Origin: an uncultured Clostridia bacterium
GTDB taxonomy: Bacteria > Bacillota > Clostridia > Christensenellales > Aristaeellaceae
NCBI GenBank assembly: GCA_946536315.1
Contig: CAMNEH010000004.1
Span: forward strand, 1-57,140
Reading direction: 5' to 3'
Length of the DNA stretch: 57,140 nucleotides
The notes under the pieces are model-generated. The model was not told the origin of the DNA. It did no database searches and was given only the letters and a program-made list of their open reading frames with translations. Below, one piece after another: positions 43,401 to 50,034 of this stretch. A program made the translations under genes and the position numbers. Every line of letters begins with the position of its first letter. Within the stretch, counting starts at the first letter, position 1.

Positions 43401-44026
43401 CCAGAATAATTGACTTCGCTGATATTACATCCATCAAAAGCACCGCTGCCGATTTCCTGCAAGCTCTCAGGTAACGATATCACTGTCAATTGAGTACAAT
43501 AGGTAAATGCCCCACTGCTTATTTGCTTGATCCCTTCCGGAATCTCAATTGAATAGATTCCCGTATTCCATCCAAATGCTGTTGATTCTATTTCCGTTCT
43601 TCCGCTTCTTATAGTGAGTTCGGTAATCCCTGCGCTGTAGAAGGCTGATGATCCAATCGTTTCAACCGATGCAGGTATGATGATTCTACCCAGCCCGCGG
43701 CAAGCATTAAATGCGTCATTTCCAATACTCACGAGGCTTTCTGGTAAAGATACATTGTTTAGACTGTTACAGCCGCTAAAGGCGTTGGAGCCGATAGTTG
43801 TTACTCCTTCTTCGATTGTCAAAGTGGTGATTTCCAACTTTCGCATTTCCCACGGCGGCGGATTATTGCCATCATAATTATCCATCGCTCCTTCGCCGCT
43901 GATCGTCAGCACGCCGTCCTGAAGCGTCCAGGTGAGCACGCTGCCCCCTACTCCGCCATCAGCATACGCGCTGATCCCCATCAGCATGAGGATCGATACA
44001 AACAGACACAGCAGATACTTCTTCAT
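37448..44026 (-). CDS. Giant secreted BspA-like LRR protein
   Basis: 2192 residues from the second ATG (44026); the first ATG at 44035 sits too close to the GCGAGGG ribosome site. Signal peptide ending GISAYA/D. The mature protein consists of nine super-repeats of roughly 200-250 residues. Each opens with a strand motif W-x-L...L-x-I-x-G-x-G-x-M...PW (for example WTLQDGVLTISGEGAM) and continues with LRR_5 units of about 23 residues. Most close with a Tyr-x-Gly-Thr...A-x-Trp-His-Cys-Ser-Asp segment. The first two super-repeats are nearly identical. The last few LRRs cap the chain; no wall-anchoring signal is visible. Likely an adhesin or scaffold; ligand unknown. Promoter at 44137-44165. Confidence 0.93.
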   Translation of the reverse strand: MKKYLLCLFVSILMLMGISAYADGGVGGSVLTWTLQDGVLTISGEGAMDNYDGNNPPPWEMRKLEITTLTIEEGVTTIGSNAFSGCNSLNNVSLPESLVSIGNDAFNACRGLGRIIIPASVETIGSSAFYSAGITELTIRSGRTEIESTAFGWNTGIYSIEIPEGIKQISSGAFTYCTQLTVISLPESLQEIGSGAFDGCNISEVNYSGTSAMAQAIKIQTQNTCIGSATWHCSDKDVIGIGPLNGQCGDSLTWSIQEGILTISGEGAMDNYDGNNPPPWEMRKLEITTLTIEEGVTTIGSNAFSGCNSLNNVSLPESLVSIGNDAFNACRGLGRIIIPASVETIGSSAFYSAGITELTIRSGRTEIESTAFGWNTGIYSIEIPEGIKQISSGAFTYCTQLTVISLPESLQEIGSGAFDGCNISEVNYSGTSAMAQAIKIQTQNTCIGSATWHCSDGDSNGIGATEGICGSSMQWNFDGSSLSISGDGEMSTFDTLNPAPWTAYKDQITQLTVSEGVTSISDNAFSNMPMLTSISLPESVESIGSYALANSTSLMSFAVPEKVTAIPDAMLSGCTGLTSLTLPAGIEEIGAYALSNCYSLTDVYFGGTEEQAKLMPIGDGNEYLVQAHWHYRMDSEGNFETAVYWSLSGTNLRIYGEGRMPDYSTGFSVPWHASQDRITSVVVENGVQNIGSYLFYGCTSLTSVELPASLTTIGAWAFGGCHALTSITVPESVTSIGSYAFADCTHLAQITLPGARVSFADGVFSGCSALTQITLPSSMTMIPDSFLRGAGIQTVTIPNRVTTINDSAFNDCASLTSVTIPVSVTRIHNGAFGNTAIAEVHYAGTMDDVACINIATNNLPLLQATWHCSDRTGAYPAATSGTLTSGLTWILDQNGELTITGNGVIPSFSDELAAPWYVNRKSIKKITLAEGVRGIGEGAFSGCSQATSVDLPESLISIGNSTLSGCSNLTGVTLPSHLRSIGEYAFYNCASLMTLAIPDSVKSVGRSAFSGCRNLTAFTISSALTQIPEYMLSNAGLTTLTIPDGVNVIYASAFANNSALTTISMPSSVKAIYSGAFNGTPVSVINYAGTVAEMRKIAISGNNTALTGATWHCTDGDANYTEPTSGFLTSDLQWQLNGTALSITGTGAMPNGLIPWYSRRDTISSLTVGEGVTGIGNSAFSGYTNLTTVSLPSTLTTIESYAFNNANKLATLSIPSGVRSIGEYAFSGCSALSSVTLPDTMTSIGYAAFRDCISLTQATLPSGIDEIPSHAFANTGLTSISLPEHVSIIRNSAFAGCQALTSITLPTTINTIGGSAFRGAASLTDVSFNGTLAEAEKLIIGLNNIPLINATWTYSDSVGSYPLASDGILSPDFDWKLDFNGTLIVSGKGSMPDCSSSFHAPWNKYSAMIRTLIIEPGVKTVGAYTFTDFTNLTSVLIPATVTSIGDYAFSNNASLKTIDIPDSVTTIGAGAFHNSGLTEITLPESVIEIGGEAFSYCKSLITVNLPSGLTEIAGNMFVWSTALKNLTIPDNVQRICWDAFRYSTGLESVSLPKSLRYIEENAFYNNNRLTDVTFRGTAAEAMALQISANNAPLTNAAWHCTDYDGAIPSGTSGQLTQTITWQVEGKKLTIAGSGAMPDVDYGQSAPWYGLASAFEQVVVSAGITSIGDRAFSGFTSLTDVSLPESLVRIGMEAFCRTSKMTTLSIPGHVTDISERAFAESGLTSVVLPDSVTNLGYGVFLYCYSLASITLSNGITSLPNSAFWDCRTLDNVYIPDSVTAISHEAFAYNRKLTAISLPDSLLTVGSNAFEYCSLLASVTYRGSTADAATMVIAAGNSALTGAQWHFTDGDGSYPAASSGALSSTVHWSVEGSTLTVTGRGAMPDFGENAVAPWHGHAASVQKIVVSEGIRTIGSYAFRGFTALTEIVLPNSVTSIGAYAFDSTTSLSAITLPSSVTSIHERAFRYSGLTSIVLPNNVTYLGEAVFEQCNSIVSAKLSAGLERIPNMLFWDSYHLATVEIPEGVVTIGDGAFGYCSRLTEVSLPATLQTIETDAFQDCSRLARVRYNDTEDAAFYLMIDTGNASLLDARWKYKFVDPLLSLTSILRLPSAVKTIEAEAFAETAAQAVVIPNGAATIESGAFANSSSLLYVQIPDSVTQIADNAFSGSSNVTIICAEGGIIDTWAKDHEIPTLNP
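42702..43852 (-). repeat. Near-identical 663-bp tandem duplication in the giant LRR gene
   Basis: 42702-43189 and 43365-43852 (488 bp) appear identical, offset 663 bp, with only scattered changes further out (for example at 42701/43364 and 43190/43853). The unit is 221 codons and keeps the frame, so it adds one whole super-repeat. Such a repeat is prone to recombination that changes copy number. Confidence 0.9.
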
Positions 44027-44114
44027 CAATTGCATACCCTCGCTTCATTGAAATTGGCTTGTTAGTTGGCCTGGCTCATTGCTTCGGTTAAGCGCAACGA
44101 GATAGGATAAAATG

Positions 44115-44136
44115 ATCCCCGGATGGATCCGGGGAT
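44115..44136. promoter_or_regulatory. Palindromic operator at the giant LRR start point
   Basis: Perfect arms ATCCCCGGAT and ATCCGGGGAT with a 2-nt centre, directly after the -10 box of the minus-strand promoter. A second palindrome CCGTA-AA-TACGG (44143-44154) lies in the promoter spacer. Both suggest tight control of the giant LRR gene. Confidence 0.6.
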
Positions 44137-44165
44137 ATTATACCGTAAATACGGGGATTTGTCAT
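44137..44165 (-). promoter_or_regulatory. Promoter of the giant LRR gene
   Basis: Minus strand ATGACA (44165-44160), 17-nt spacer, TATAAT (44142-44137). About 100 nt of leader precede the ATG. Confidence 0.7.
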
Positions 44166-44180
44166 GCATATCATGGTATC

Positions 44181-44209
44181 TTGACAGAAGACACCGTAAA
44201 CCGTACAAT
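44181..44209 (+). promoter_or_regulatory. Promoter of the two-gene orphan operon
   Basis: TTGACA (44181-44186), 17-nt spacer, TACAAT (44204-44209). Divergent from the giant LRR promoter, 15 nt between the -35 boxes. Confidence 0.8.
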
Positions 44210-44249
44210 AGTAAACGAGAAAGATGATCACCCTCCATGGAGGATGCCG

Positions 44250-44699
44250 ATGGAAAGCAATCAGGATGACCGGGCGAATCACGGTACGCTCGATGACGAG
44301 GTCCTCTCGCTGGACCTGAGCGCCATGACGGAGGAGGACGCGCGGCAGGCGGGCATCCAATTCCTGTCGAAGCATATTGAAATGACGAAATCTGAAGCGC
44401 GGTTCTCATTGGTCTGGGATCTCATCATGACCGCGCTGTTTCAGGACGTCGTTGTTGACGGTACATACGCCAATTATCGCGCGGAAAAGAAGGCCCTGAG
44501 CCAATTTCAGAAGAACACGTATACAAAAGGCTATATTGCTTTCCTGAGCGAGTGGCAGGACCGGATCAGGGCCGTGCGGCAGCTTAGGGCCAGACAGGAA
44601 CAGAGGAGCCAGGAAAGACGCCGGAAGAGAGACGCCCGCCGCGCCGCCAAAGAAGGGCAAGCGGGGGAGACCGACGAAAACCCGGAAGGCGGCGCATGA
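44250..44699 (+). CDS. Unknown protein with highly basic C-terminus
   Basis: 149 residues from the ATG at 44250, 6 nt after GGAGG (44239-44243); longer frames run into the promoter. The N-terminal part is acidic (LDDEVLSLDLSAMTEEDA), the middle helical, and residues about 105-135 are very Arg/Lys-rich and probably coiled-coil, ending in a Gly/Glu tail. No family recognised. Coupled to the next gene by ATGA. Confidence 0.7.
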   Translation: MESNQDDRANHGTLDDEVLSLDLSAMTEEDARQAGIQFLSKHIEMTKSEARFSLVWDLIMTALFQDVVVDGTYANYRAEKKALSQFQKNTYTKGYIAFLSEWQDRIRAVRQLRARQEQRSQERRRKRDARRAAKEGQAGETDENPEGGA

Positions 44700-45199
44700 A
44701 AGGAATGCCTATGGAAAAACAGGTTGTATTTCAACTGTACCCGTCCCATCCCGGGACGGTCGCCACAACGATATGTCATGGCCGGGCAAGCAGCGTGGCT
44801 GAGATCCGCGGCCTGGCCAACAACGGCCCCTGCTTCAGCCTGGCGCGATACCGCGGAGCGCTCTACAGCATCTGTCCCGATCGGGAGCCGCCCTTTTTGA
44901 CGCTGTCCAATGGGACCGAAGCATACCATCACGTCAAGGCGGGGGAGCTGGACGCCGTGTTTGCCGCCTGCTTTGAGATCTGCTATCAGGGCAGGTGGTA
45001 TCCCTGCGACGTGTTCGGTATGACCCCTGACGGCCAGGTATGCGTCATCGCGGATGATCCCATGAATACGTCCGGTCTGGCCACCCATCACACGCGCTAC
45101 ATGTGGGGCGGCGGGGTCGAGTTTCAGGAATTACAGATCGAGGCGGTCCGCCTGTGGACGAGCGATCCCATTGATCCCACATTATTAGACAAGTCGTAA
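44696..45199 (+). CDS. Unknown soluble protein
   Basis: 167 residues if started at the ATG overlapping the previous stop (GGAAGG 6 nt upstream); ATG at 44711 with AAAGGA is equally possible. Starts VVFQLYPSHPGTVATTICHG; contains four Cys residues in the central part (about positions 46-104) and ends EAVRLWTSDPIDPTLLDKS. No domain recognised. Translationally coupled to the basic-tailed protein, so they may act together. Confidence 0.7.
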   Translation: MKGMPMEKQVVFQLYPSHPGTVATTICHGRASSVAEIRGLANNGPCFSLARYRGALYSICPDREPPFLTLSNGTEAYHHVKAGELDAVFAACFEICYQGRWYPCDVFGMTPDGQVCVIADDPMNTSGLATHHTRYMWGGGVEFQELQIEAVRLWTSDPIDPTLLDKS

Positions 45200-45272
45200 C
45201 GATTCCGTTAAAACTGTCCTTGACACGCCGCTGCTGACGGATGACGGTCTGTTAACGTCCCGCTGCCCTGTC

Positions 45273-45304
45273 AAAAAAACCGCCCGGTCGATGTGACCGG
45301 GCGG
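45273..45304 (-). terminator. Intrinsic terminator of the antiporter gene
   Basis: CCGCCCGGTC (45280-45289) pairs with GACCGGGCGG (45295-45304); the minus-strand transcript then reads seven T. It lies 5 nt past the antiporter stop. Confidence 0.88.
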
Positions 45305-45308
45305 GCGT

Positions 45309-46622
45309 TCATTTGTCAAACTGCTTCGGCACAGGCTTTTGCACCTGCTTCAGCTGCGCGGCGCGGCGCTGGCGCACTTCGGCGGGCATGGTCTTGATGT
45401 CGCCGGCGCGGGTCAGCGCCATCTTGGTCAGGCTGGGCCCGATCAGCTCGTACACGAGCACGGAAAACAGGACAATGTTGCGGATCAGCGTGCCGTCCTG
45501 CGGCATGGCGCGGTAGGCGGTGGTGCACATGCCCAGCGCGACGCCGGCCTGCGGCAGCAGGGTGATGCCAAGGTACTTGCGCACGTTGGCGGGGCTGTGC
45601 GCCAGGCCGGAGCTGAAGCGCGCGCCGATGTACTTGCCAAAGGAGCGCGCGACGATGTAGATCACGCCGATCAGCAGCACCGTGCTCTGCGCGAATACGT
45701 CAAACTGCAGCGCGGAGCCGCTCAGCACAAAGAACAGCGTCAGCGCGGGGCCGGACCAGCGGTCGGCCTGGAGCATCAGGTCCTCGCTCAGCGGGCAGAA
45801 GTTGCAGAACACCGTGCCGAGCATCATGCACACCAGCAGCGAGGAAAAGCCGAAGTTCATGCCGCCGACACTGAAGGTCAGCTGGCTCAGCGCGACGGTC
45901 AGGATCACGCTGCCCACGATCAGCGCGTTGCGGTTGCGGTGGGAGTGGAAGTACCTCTCGAGAAAGGTCAGCCCGAAGCCGACCGCCGTGCCCAGCAGCA
46001 GGGAGAGCACGACCTCGCCCAGCGGCTCGATGATGAGCGCGAGGGTATTGACCTCGCCGTTCTGCATGGACTGCGCCGCGCCGAAGGAGATGGCGAAGAT
46101 CACCAGTCCGACCGCGTCGTCCAGCGCGACCACGGGGAGCAGCACGTCGGTGACAGGACCCTTGGCCTTGTACTGGCGCACCACCATCAGCGTGGCGGCA
46201 GGCGCGGTCGCGGCGGCGATCGCGCCGAGGGTGATGGCGGCGGGCAGGCTGAGCAGGTCTGGCATGACAAAGTGGGTGATCACCAGCGCGATGTCGACCA
46301 CGATCGTCGTGATGACCGCCTGCAGGATGCCGATGATCGTCGCCTGGCGTCCGGTCTGGCGCAGCGCGGAGAGCCGGAATTCGTGGCCGATCGCGAACGC
46401 GATGAAGCCCAGGGCGACGTCGCTGATCAGGCCGAGGGATTCCACCTCCTCAAAGGTGCGGAAGCCGAGGCCGGGAATGCCCAGCCGGCCGAGCACGCAG
46501 GGGCCGATCAGCACCCCGGTGACCAGGTAGGCGGTGACGTCCGGCAGGTGAAACCGGACAAACAGGCGGGTCATCAGCAGTCCCGCGAACAGAGCGACTG
46601 CGACCAGCAGCAGGGTTTGCAT
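45309..46622 (-). CDS. CPA2-type cation/proton antiporter
   Basis: 437 residues, about 12 membrane helices, Na+/H+ exchanger domain. The ion-binding Asp pair is in VVALDDAVGLVIF (about residue 170), the DD form of electrogenic CPA2 antiporters. N-terminal LPDVTAYLVTGVLIGP is typical of the KefB/NapA/GerN group. No C-terminal RCK domain. It exports Na+ or K+ in exchange for protons; the ion is not predictable. Confidence 0.9.
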   Translation of the reverse strand: MQTLLLVAVALFAGLLMTRLFVRFHLPDVTAYLVTGVLIGPCVLGRLGIPGLGFRTFEEVESLGLISDVALGFIAFAIGHEFRLSALRQTGRQATIIGILQAVITTIVVDIALVITHFVMPDLLSLPAAITLGAIAAATAPAATLMVVRQYKAKGPVTDVLLPVVALDDAVGLVIFAISFGAAQSMQNGEVNTLALIIEPLGEVVLSLLLGTAVGFGLTFLERYFHSHRNRNALIVGSVILTVALSQLTFSVGGMNFGFSSLLVCMMLGTVFCNFCPLSEDLMLQADRWSGPALTLFFVLSGSALQFDVFAQSTVLLIGVIYIVARSFGKYIGARFSSGLAHSPANVRKYLGITLLPQAGVALGMCTTAYRAMPQDGTLIRNIVLFSVLVYELIGPSLTKMALTRAGDIKTMPAEVRQRRAAQLKQVQKPVPKQFDK

Positions 46623-46688
46623 GGAAATAATACGCTTCCTTTCATGGTTGACCAGCCGGGCGTAAGCCGGGCCGGAGGGATGTCTGGG

Positions 46689-47381
46689 TTACGGTCCGTC
46701 GACTGCGACCACGGTCAGACGGTGTCCGTTCACGGTAAAGCGCACATTGCGCCCCGCGAACAGGAAGCCGTAAATCCGATCGGGGTCGTCCTGATAGGCG
46801 GGCCGGGGGTCCAGCGAGAGCGCCTGGATCAGCGCGCCGCGCTTGGCCGACGGGACGCGGTCGAGCAGCGCGGGCGGGAAGTCCACTTCGAGCGCGTCGC
46901 GGCTGTGCGCGTCAGCAAACCCGCCCCGCGCGTCGGGGATTGCCTCGGCGTAAGGCAGGTAAGGCTTGATATCATAAATCGGCGTGCCGTCCATCAGGTC
47001 CACGCCGCTCACGGTCAGCTGCGGCGCGCCATCGACAGTGTCCACCGATTCCAGGCGGACCAGCGACAGCCCGAGCCGGTTGGGGCGGAACGGTGACCGG
47101 CTGGCGAATACCCCGACGCGCGTGTTGCCGCCCAGCCGGGGCGGACGCACGAGCGGCTCGAAGCCGCTGCGTTCGGGCACGGCGGAAAACCCCCAGATCA
47201 GCCACAGATGGCTGAACTGCCCGATGCCGCGCAGCGCGTCCATGGTATCGTACGGCCGGACGAAGACGAGGCGCCCGATGATCGCGCTGCCCAGGCCGCT
47301 CTGGCGGGGCAGACCGAATTTTTCTGAAAAGTCGGTGCGGATATGCGCGATGGGCGTGATCGTGGCCACTGCAGCCTGCAC
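46689..47381 (-). CDS. trmO: tRNA t6A37 methyltransferase TrmO
   Basis: 230 residues, TsaA/TrmO (UPF0066) family: TPIAHIRTDFSEKFGLPRQ, RGIGQFSHLWLIW, GVFASRSPFRPNRLGLSLV and DGTPIYDIKPYLPYAEA. TrmO adds a methyl group from SAM to t6A37 of tRNA-Thr. The start is GTG at 47381 or GTG at 47369; neither has a strong ribosome site, so the first few residues are uncertain. It follows the NusG-II gene after 4 nt. Confidence 0.92.
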   Translation of the reverse strand: MQAAVATITPIAHIRTDFSEKFGLPRQSGLGSAIIGRLVFVRPYDTMDALRGIGQFSHLWLIWGFSAVPERSGFEPLVRPPRLGGNTRVGVFASRSPFRPNRLGLSLVRLESVDTVDGAPQLTVSGVDLMDGTPIYDIKPYLPYAEAIPDARGGFADAHSRDALEVDFPPALLDRVPSAKRGALIQALSLDPRPAYQDDPDRIYGFLFAGRNVRFTVNGHRLTVVAVDGP

Positions 47382-47385
47382 GGCG

Positions 47386-47949
47386 TTACTGCTGCGCCAG
47401 CAGGGCGCGGTACTCGTCCGCGCTCAGCAGCTCCAGCGTGACGCCGTTGGGCAGGCAGACGATGTAATTGCCCAGGATGCGGCTCGCCTTGTTGTCCAGC
47501 GTCACCACGCCCTCGGAGACACAGAGCTGGTTGTCGCAGGTGGAGCTGGCCATCTGGATGCTGTCCGGCGTGACGCGGACGACGTTTTTGGCGCCCTTGT
47601 TTTCCTGGTTGATCGTATAATTGCCGGTCCGGGTCAGGGCATAGGGCGCGTAGGTCTGGTTGTCCACCGTGACCAGCAGCCACGCGCGGGGCGCTTCGTC
47701 GGCGGCCTGCGGCGCAGCCGTTTCATCGGCGGCGGGCGCCTGCGCAGAGGCGGCCGGCGCGGCGGATGCCTGCGGCACGGGCGACGGCGTCCCGGTCGGT
47801 TCGGGCGCGAGGGTCGTGATCAGGCCGCCGGGGTCGGTCACTGTGACGACCGGCGCGGGCCTGCGTTGCCTCAGCAGCGTTCCCGCCACCGCCACCGCGG
47901 CGATCAGCGCGAGCAGCAGCACGATGACCAGCAGGTTTTTCTTGTTCAT
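47386..47949 (-). CDS. NusG domain II-containing membrane-anchored protein
   Basis: 187 residues from the ATG at 47949 (AAAGGA 9 nt upstream). One N-terminal membrane helix (about 5-26), a low-complexity Ala/Pro/Glu linker (about 40-90), then a NusG domain-II-like sandwich with STCDNQLCVSEG and RILGNYIVCLPNGVTLEL. Such proteins are common in Firmicutes, often near FMN-transfer or quinone-related genes, but the role is unsettled. Cotranscribed with trmO. Confidence 0.85.
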   Translation of the reverse strand: MNKKNLLVIVLLLALIAAVAVAGTLLRQRRPAPVVTVTDPGGLITTLAPEPTGTPSPVPQASAAPAASAQAPAADETAAPQAADEAPRAWLLVTVDNQTYAPYALTRTGNYTINQENKGAKNVVRVTPDSIQMASSTCDNQLCVSEGVVTLDNKASRILGNYIVCLPNGVTLELLSADEYRALLAQQ

Positions 47950-47974
47950 GGTCTCCATTCCTTTGATCGTATAC

Positions 47975-48009
47975 AAAACACACGCTGTCCTGCAGTCGGA
48001 CAGCGTGTG
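47975..48009 (-). terminator. Terminator of nagA overlapping the next promoter start
   Basis: 12-bp perfect stem (47979-47990 with 47998-48009) followed on the minus strand by TTTT. The expected start of the downstream promoter (about 48004) falls inside its 5' arm, so transcripts starting there should not form the full hairpin. Confidence 0.8.
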
Positions 48010-48010
48010 C

Positions 48011-48040
48011 ATTATAGCATACATTGAGGGCTGATGTCCA
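48011..48040 (-). promoter_or_regulatory. Promoter of the NusG-II/trmO genes
   Basis: Minus strand TGGACA (48040-48035), 18-nt spacer, TATAAT (48016-48011), 4 nt after the nagA stop. Confidence 0.65.
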
Positions 48041-48044
48041 TACT

Positions 48045-49226
48045 TTAGATGATCGGATTCCCGCTGACGAACACCTGCCGGATCCGCAGCTGATCATCGA
48101 ACAGGCAAAGGTCTGCGTCCAGACCGACGGCCAGGGCGCCTTTGCGGCGGTTCAGCCCCAGCAGGCGGGCGGGGTTCAGCGTCATCATCCGGACTGCTTC
48201 AGGCAGGGTCACACCGGCATCCCGCACCATCGTGCGGATACAGCGGTCCGAGGTACAAACCGACCCGGCGAAACAGCTGTGGTCCGGCATGAACGCCACG
48301 CCGTTCTCGATCACGGTCATCTGGCCGTTTTGCAGGCTGCCCAGGCGCACGCGGCGCCCATCCTCGAGGCCGGCCCCGCGCATCGCGTCAGTGATCAGGC
48401 TGATGCGGCTGATGCCGATGCCTTTGACGATCAGGCGCAGGAGCTCGGGCGGGAGATGACGGCCGTCCGCAATGATTTCGACCGTGAAGCGTTCATCCAG
48501 GTATGCGGTTTCCACCAGGCCAAGGCGGCGGTAGGCGGCGATCCGGTGCAGGGAGGACATGCCTGAGTAGAAGTGCGTCAGATGGGTATAGCCGTGCCTG
48601 AGCCCCTCGAGCGCCTGGCTGTATTCCGCGTCGCTGTGGGCAATGGCCGCCATGATGTGGCGTTTGCCCAGCTCATCGCCCAGCGCCAGCGCGCCGGGCA
48701 GCTCCACCGCTGCGGACACGCGGCGGATCACGTCTTCTCCGGCATCCAGCAGCGGCAGGTAATACTTCGGCTCGGGCGGGTACAGATACCTGGGGTCCTG
48801 CGCCCCTGCCTGAGCAGCGGCCAGGAAAGGACCCTCCAGATGCAGCCCCGGCATGTGCGGCATTGTGTGGTCCGCCTGCCCCCTGACGCGCCGGAAGCAG
48901 GCGATCAGCGCCAGCAGCTCCTCCATGGAAGCGGCCATCGTGGTGGGCAGCAGGGTCGTAGTGCCGTGCCGAAGGTGCAGGCGCGCCGCCCGCTCGAAGG
49001 CGTCGGCGGTGGCGTCCATGAAGTCCGCGTTGTCCCCGCCGTGCAGGTGCATATCGATCAGCCCGGGGGTCAGATACCCTCCCTCCGCGTCGATGCGCTG
49101 TTCAGCGCTGCAGAGCCGGGCATCCTGCCCCACGGCGGTGATCCGCCCGCCATCGATCAGCAGCGCGTCCGGATCGGTCACGCGGTCCGGCAGCACCAGG
49201 CGCGCGTTGGTGATCAGCGTTCTCAT
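48045..49226 (-). CDS. nagA: N-acetylglucosamine-6-phosphate deacetylase
   Basis: 393 residues, amidohydrolase fold. DMHLHGGDNADFMD (metal ligands), HLEGPF, the Glu-binding AIAHSDAEYSQ...HLTHFYSGMSSL, IADGRHLPPE and the catalytic Asp in SLITDAM. Converts GlcNAc-6-P to GlcN-6-P and acetate. Lies 4 nt downstream of nagB and completes GlcNAc catabolism. It is likely fed by the NagZ-like enzyme and importers in this window. Confidence 0.95.
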   Translation of the reverse strand: MRTLITNARLVLPDRVTDPDALLIDGGRITAVGQDARLCSAEQRIDAEGGYLTPGLIDMHLHGGDNADFMDATADAFERAARLHLRHGTTTLLPTTMAASMEELLALIACFRRVRGQADHTMPHMPGLHLEGPFLAAAQAGAQDPRYLYPPEPKYYLPLLDAGEDVIRRVSAAVELPGALALGDELGKRHIMAAIAHSDAEYSQALEGLRHGYTHLTHFYSGMSSLHRIAAYRRLGLVETAYLDERFTVEIIADGRHLPPELLRLIVKGIGISRISLITDAMRGAGLEDGRRVRLGSLQNGQMTVIENGVAFMPDHSCFAGSVCTSDRCIRTMVRDAGVTLPEAVRMMTLNPARLLGLNRRKGALAVGLDADLCLFDDQLRIRQVFVSGNPII

Positions 49227-49230
49227 GGCG

Positions 49231-49971
49231 TCATGCCCATTGCAGGCCGGGCGCCAGGATCTTTTCCGCTGAACAGCGGTCGATATACAGCGTCCAGTCC
49301 GGGTGAGTGCGCAGCCACGCGGCGGGCGTCATCGCGTCCTGCGGCGCGTACAGCGCCTTGTACACGGCGTCCGCCTTGACCGCGTGCGGAACGATGGACA
49401 GGATGGAACGGCACTGCAGGATCTGATGCACGGTCATGGATACGGCCTGCTTCGGCACCTCGTCCACCGTTGCGAACCAGCCCTCGCCGACCTGCTGGCG
49501 CTTGCAGCGCTCATCCAGATTGACGATGATGTAGCTGTCCCGGGTGTCCAGGTCAGCCGGCGGATCGTTGAACGCGATGTGCGCGTTCTCGCCAATGCCG
49601 ATCAGCCCGACGTCGATGGGCGCTTCGCGCACCTTTTCCGTGATCCGGGCGATGCCTTCCGCGGTCCCGTCGACCAGGAACGCTTCTTTAAGGGGGACCC
49701 TGGAGATAAAACGCTCCTTCAGGTATTTGCGGAAGCTGGCGATATGCGTCTCGGGCAGGCCCACATATTCGTCCAGATGGAACATGGTGACCCTGCGCCA
49801 TTCGACGGGCTGCTGTACGAGCGCGGCAAGGGCCTCGAACTGGGAGGCACCGGTGGACAGCAGCAGCCGCGCTTCGCCGCGCTCTGCGATTGCCGCGTTC
49901 AGCAGATGCGCGGCGTGTACGGCGGCGCTCAGGCCCAGGCGTTCGGGGGTGGATGCGATCCTGATTTCCAT
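49231..49971 (-). CDS. nagB: Glucosamine-6-phosphate deaminase
   Basis: 246 residues, NagB/RpiA fold: LLLSTGASQFEAL phosphate loop, FHLDEYVGL with the catalytic Asp pair region, and GIGENAHIAFNDPP where Ala replaces the usual Gly of GENGH. Converts GlcN-6-P to fructose-6-P and ammonia. Precedes nagA (4-nt gap) and follows the ABC permease gene after a hairpin. An N-terminal TSTPxxLG-type start supports the ATG at 49971. Confidence 0.92.
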   Translation of the reverse strand: MEIRIASTPERLGLSAAVHAAHLLNAAIAERGEARLLLSTGASQFEALAALVQQPVEWRRVTMFHLDEYVGLPETHIASFRKYLKERFISRVPLKEAFLVDGTAEGIARITEKVREAPIDVGLIGIGENAHIAFNDPPADLDTRDSYIIVNLDERCKRQQVGEGWFATVDEVPKQAVSMTVHQILQCRSILSIVPHAVKADAVYKALYAPQDAMTPAAWLRTHPDWTLYIDRCSAEKILAPGLQWA

Positions 49972-49993
49972 AAACAGGCTCCTTTCACACAGA

Positions 49994-50018
49994 AGCCGCC
50001 GGTCTCTGGCCGGCGGCT
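49994..50018 (-). other. Hairpin between ABC permease and nagB
   Basis: AGCCGCCGG (49994-50002) pairs with CCGGCGGCT (50010-50018), 7-nt loop. No real T-run, so it probably tunes rather than ends transcription into nagB-nagA. Confidence 0.55.
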
Positions 50019-50034
50019 GGACAGATGATGACGT

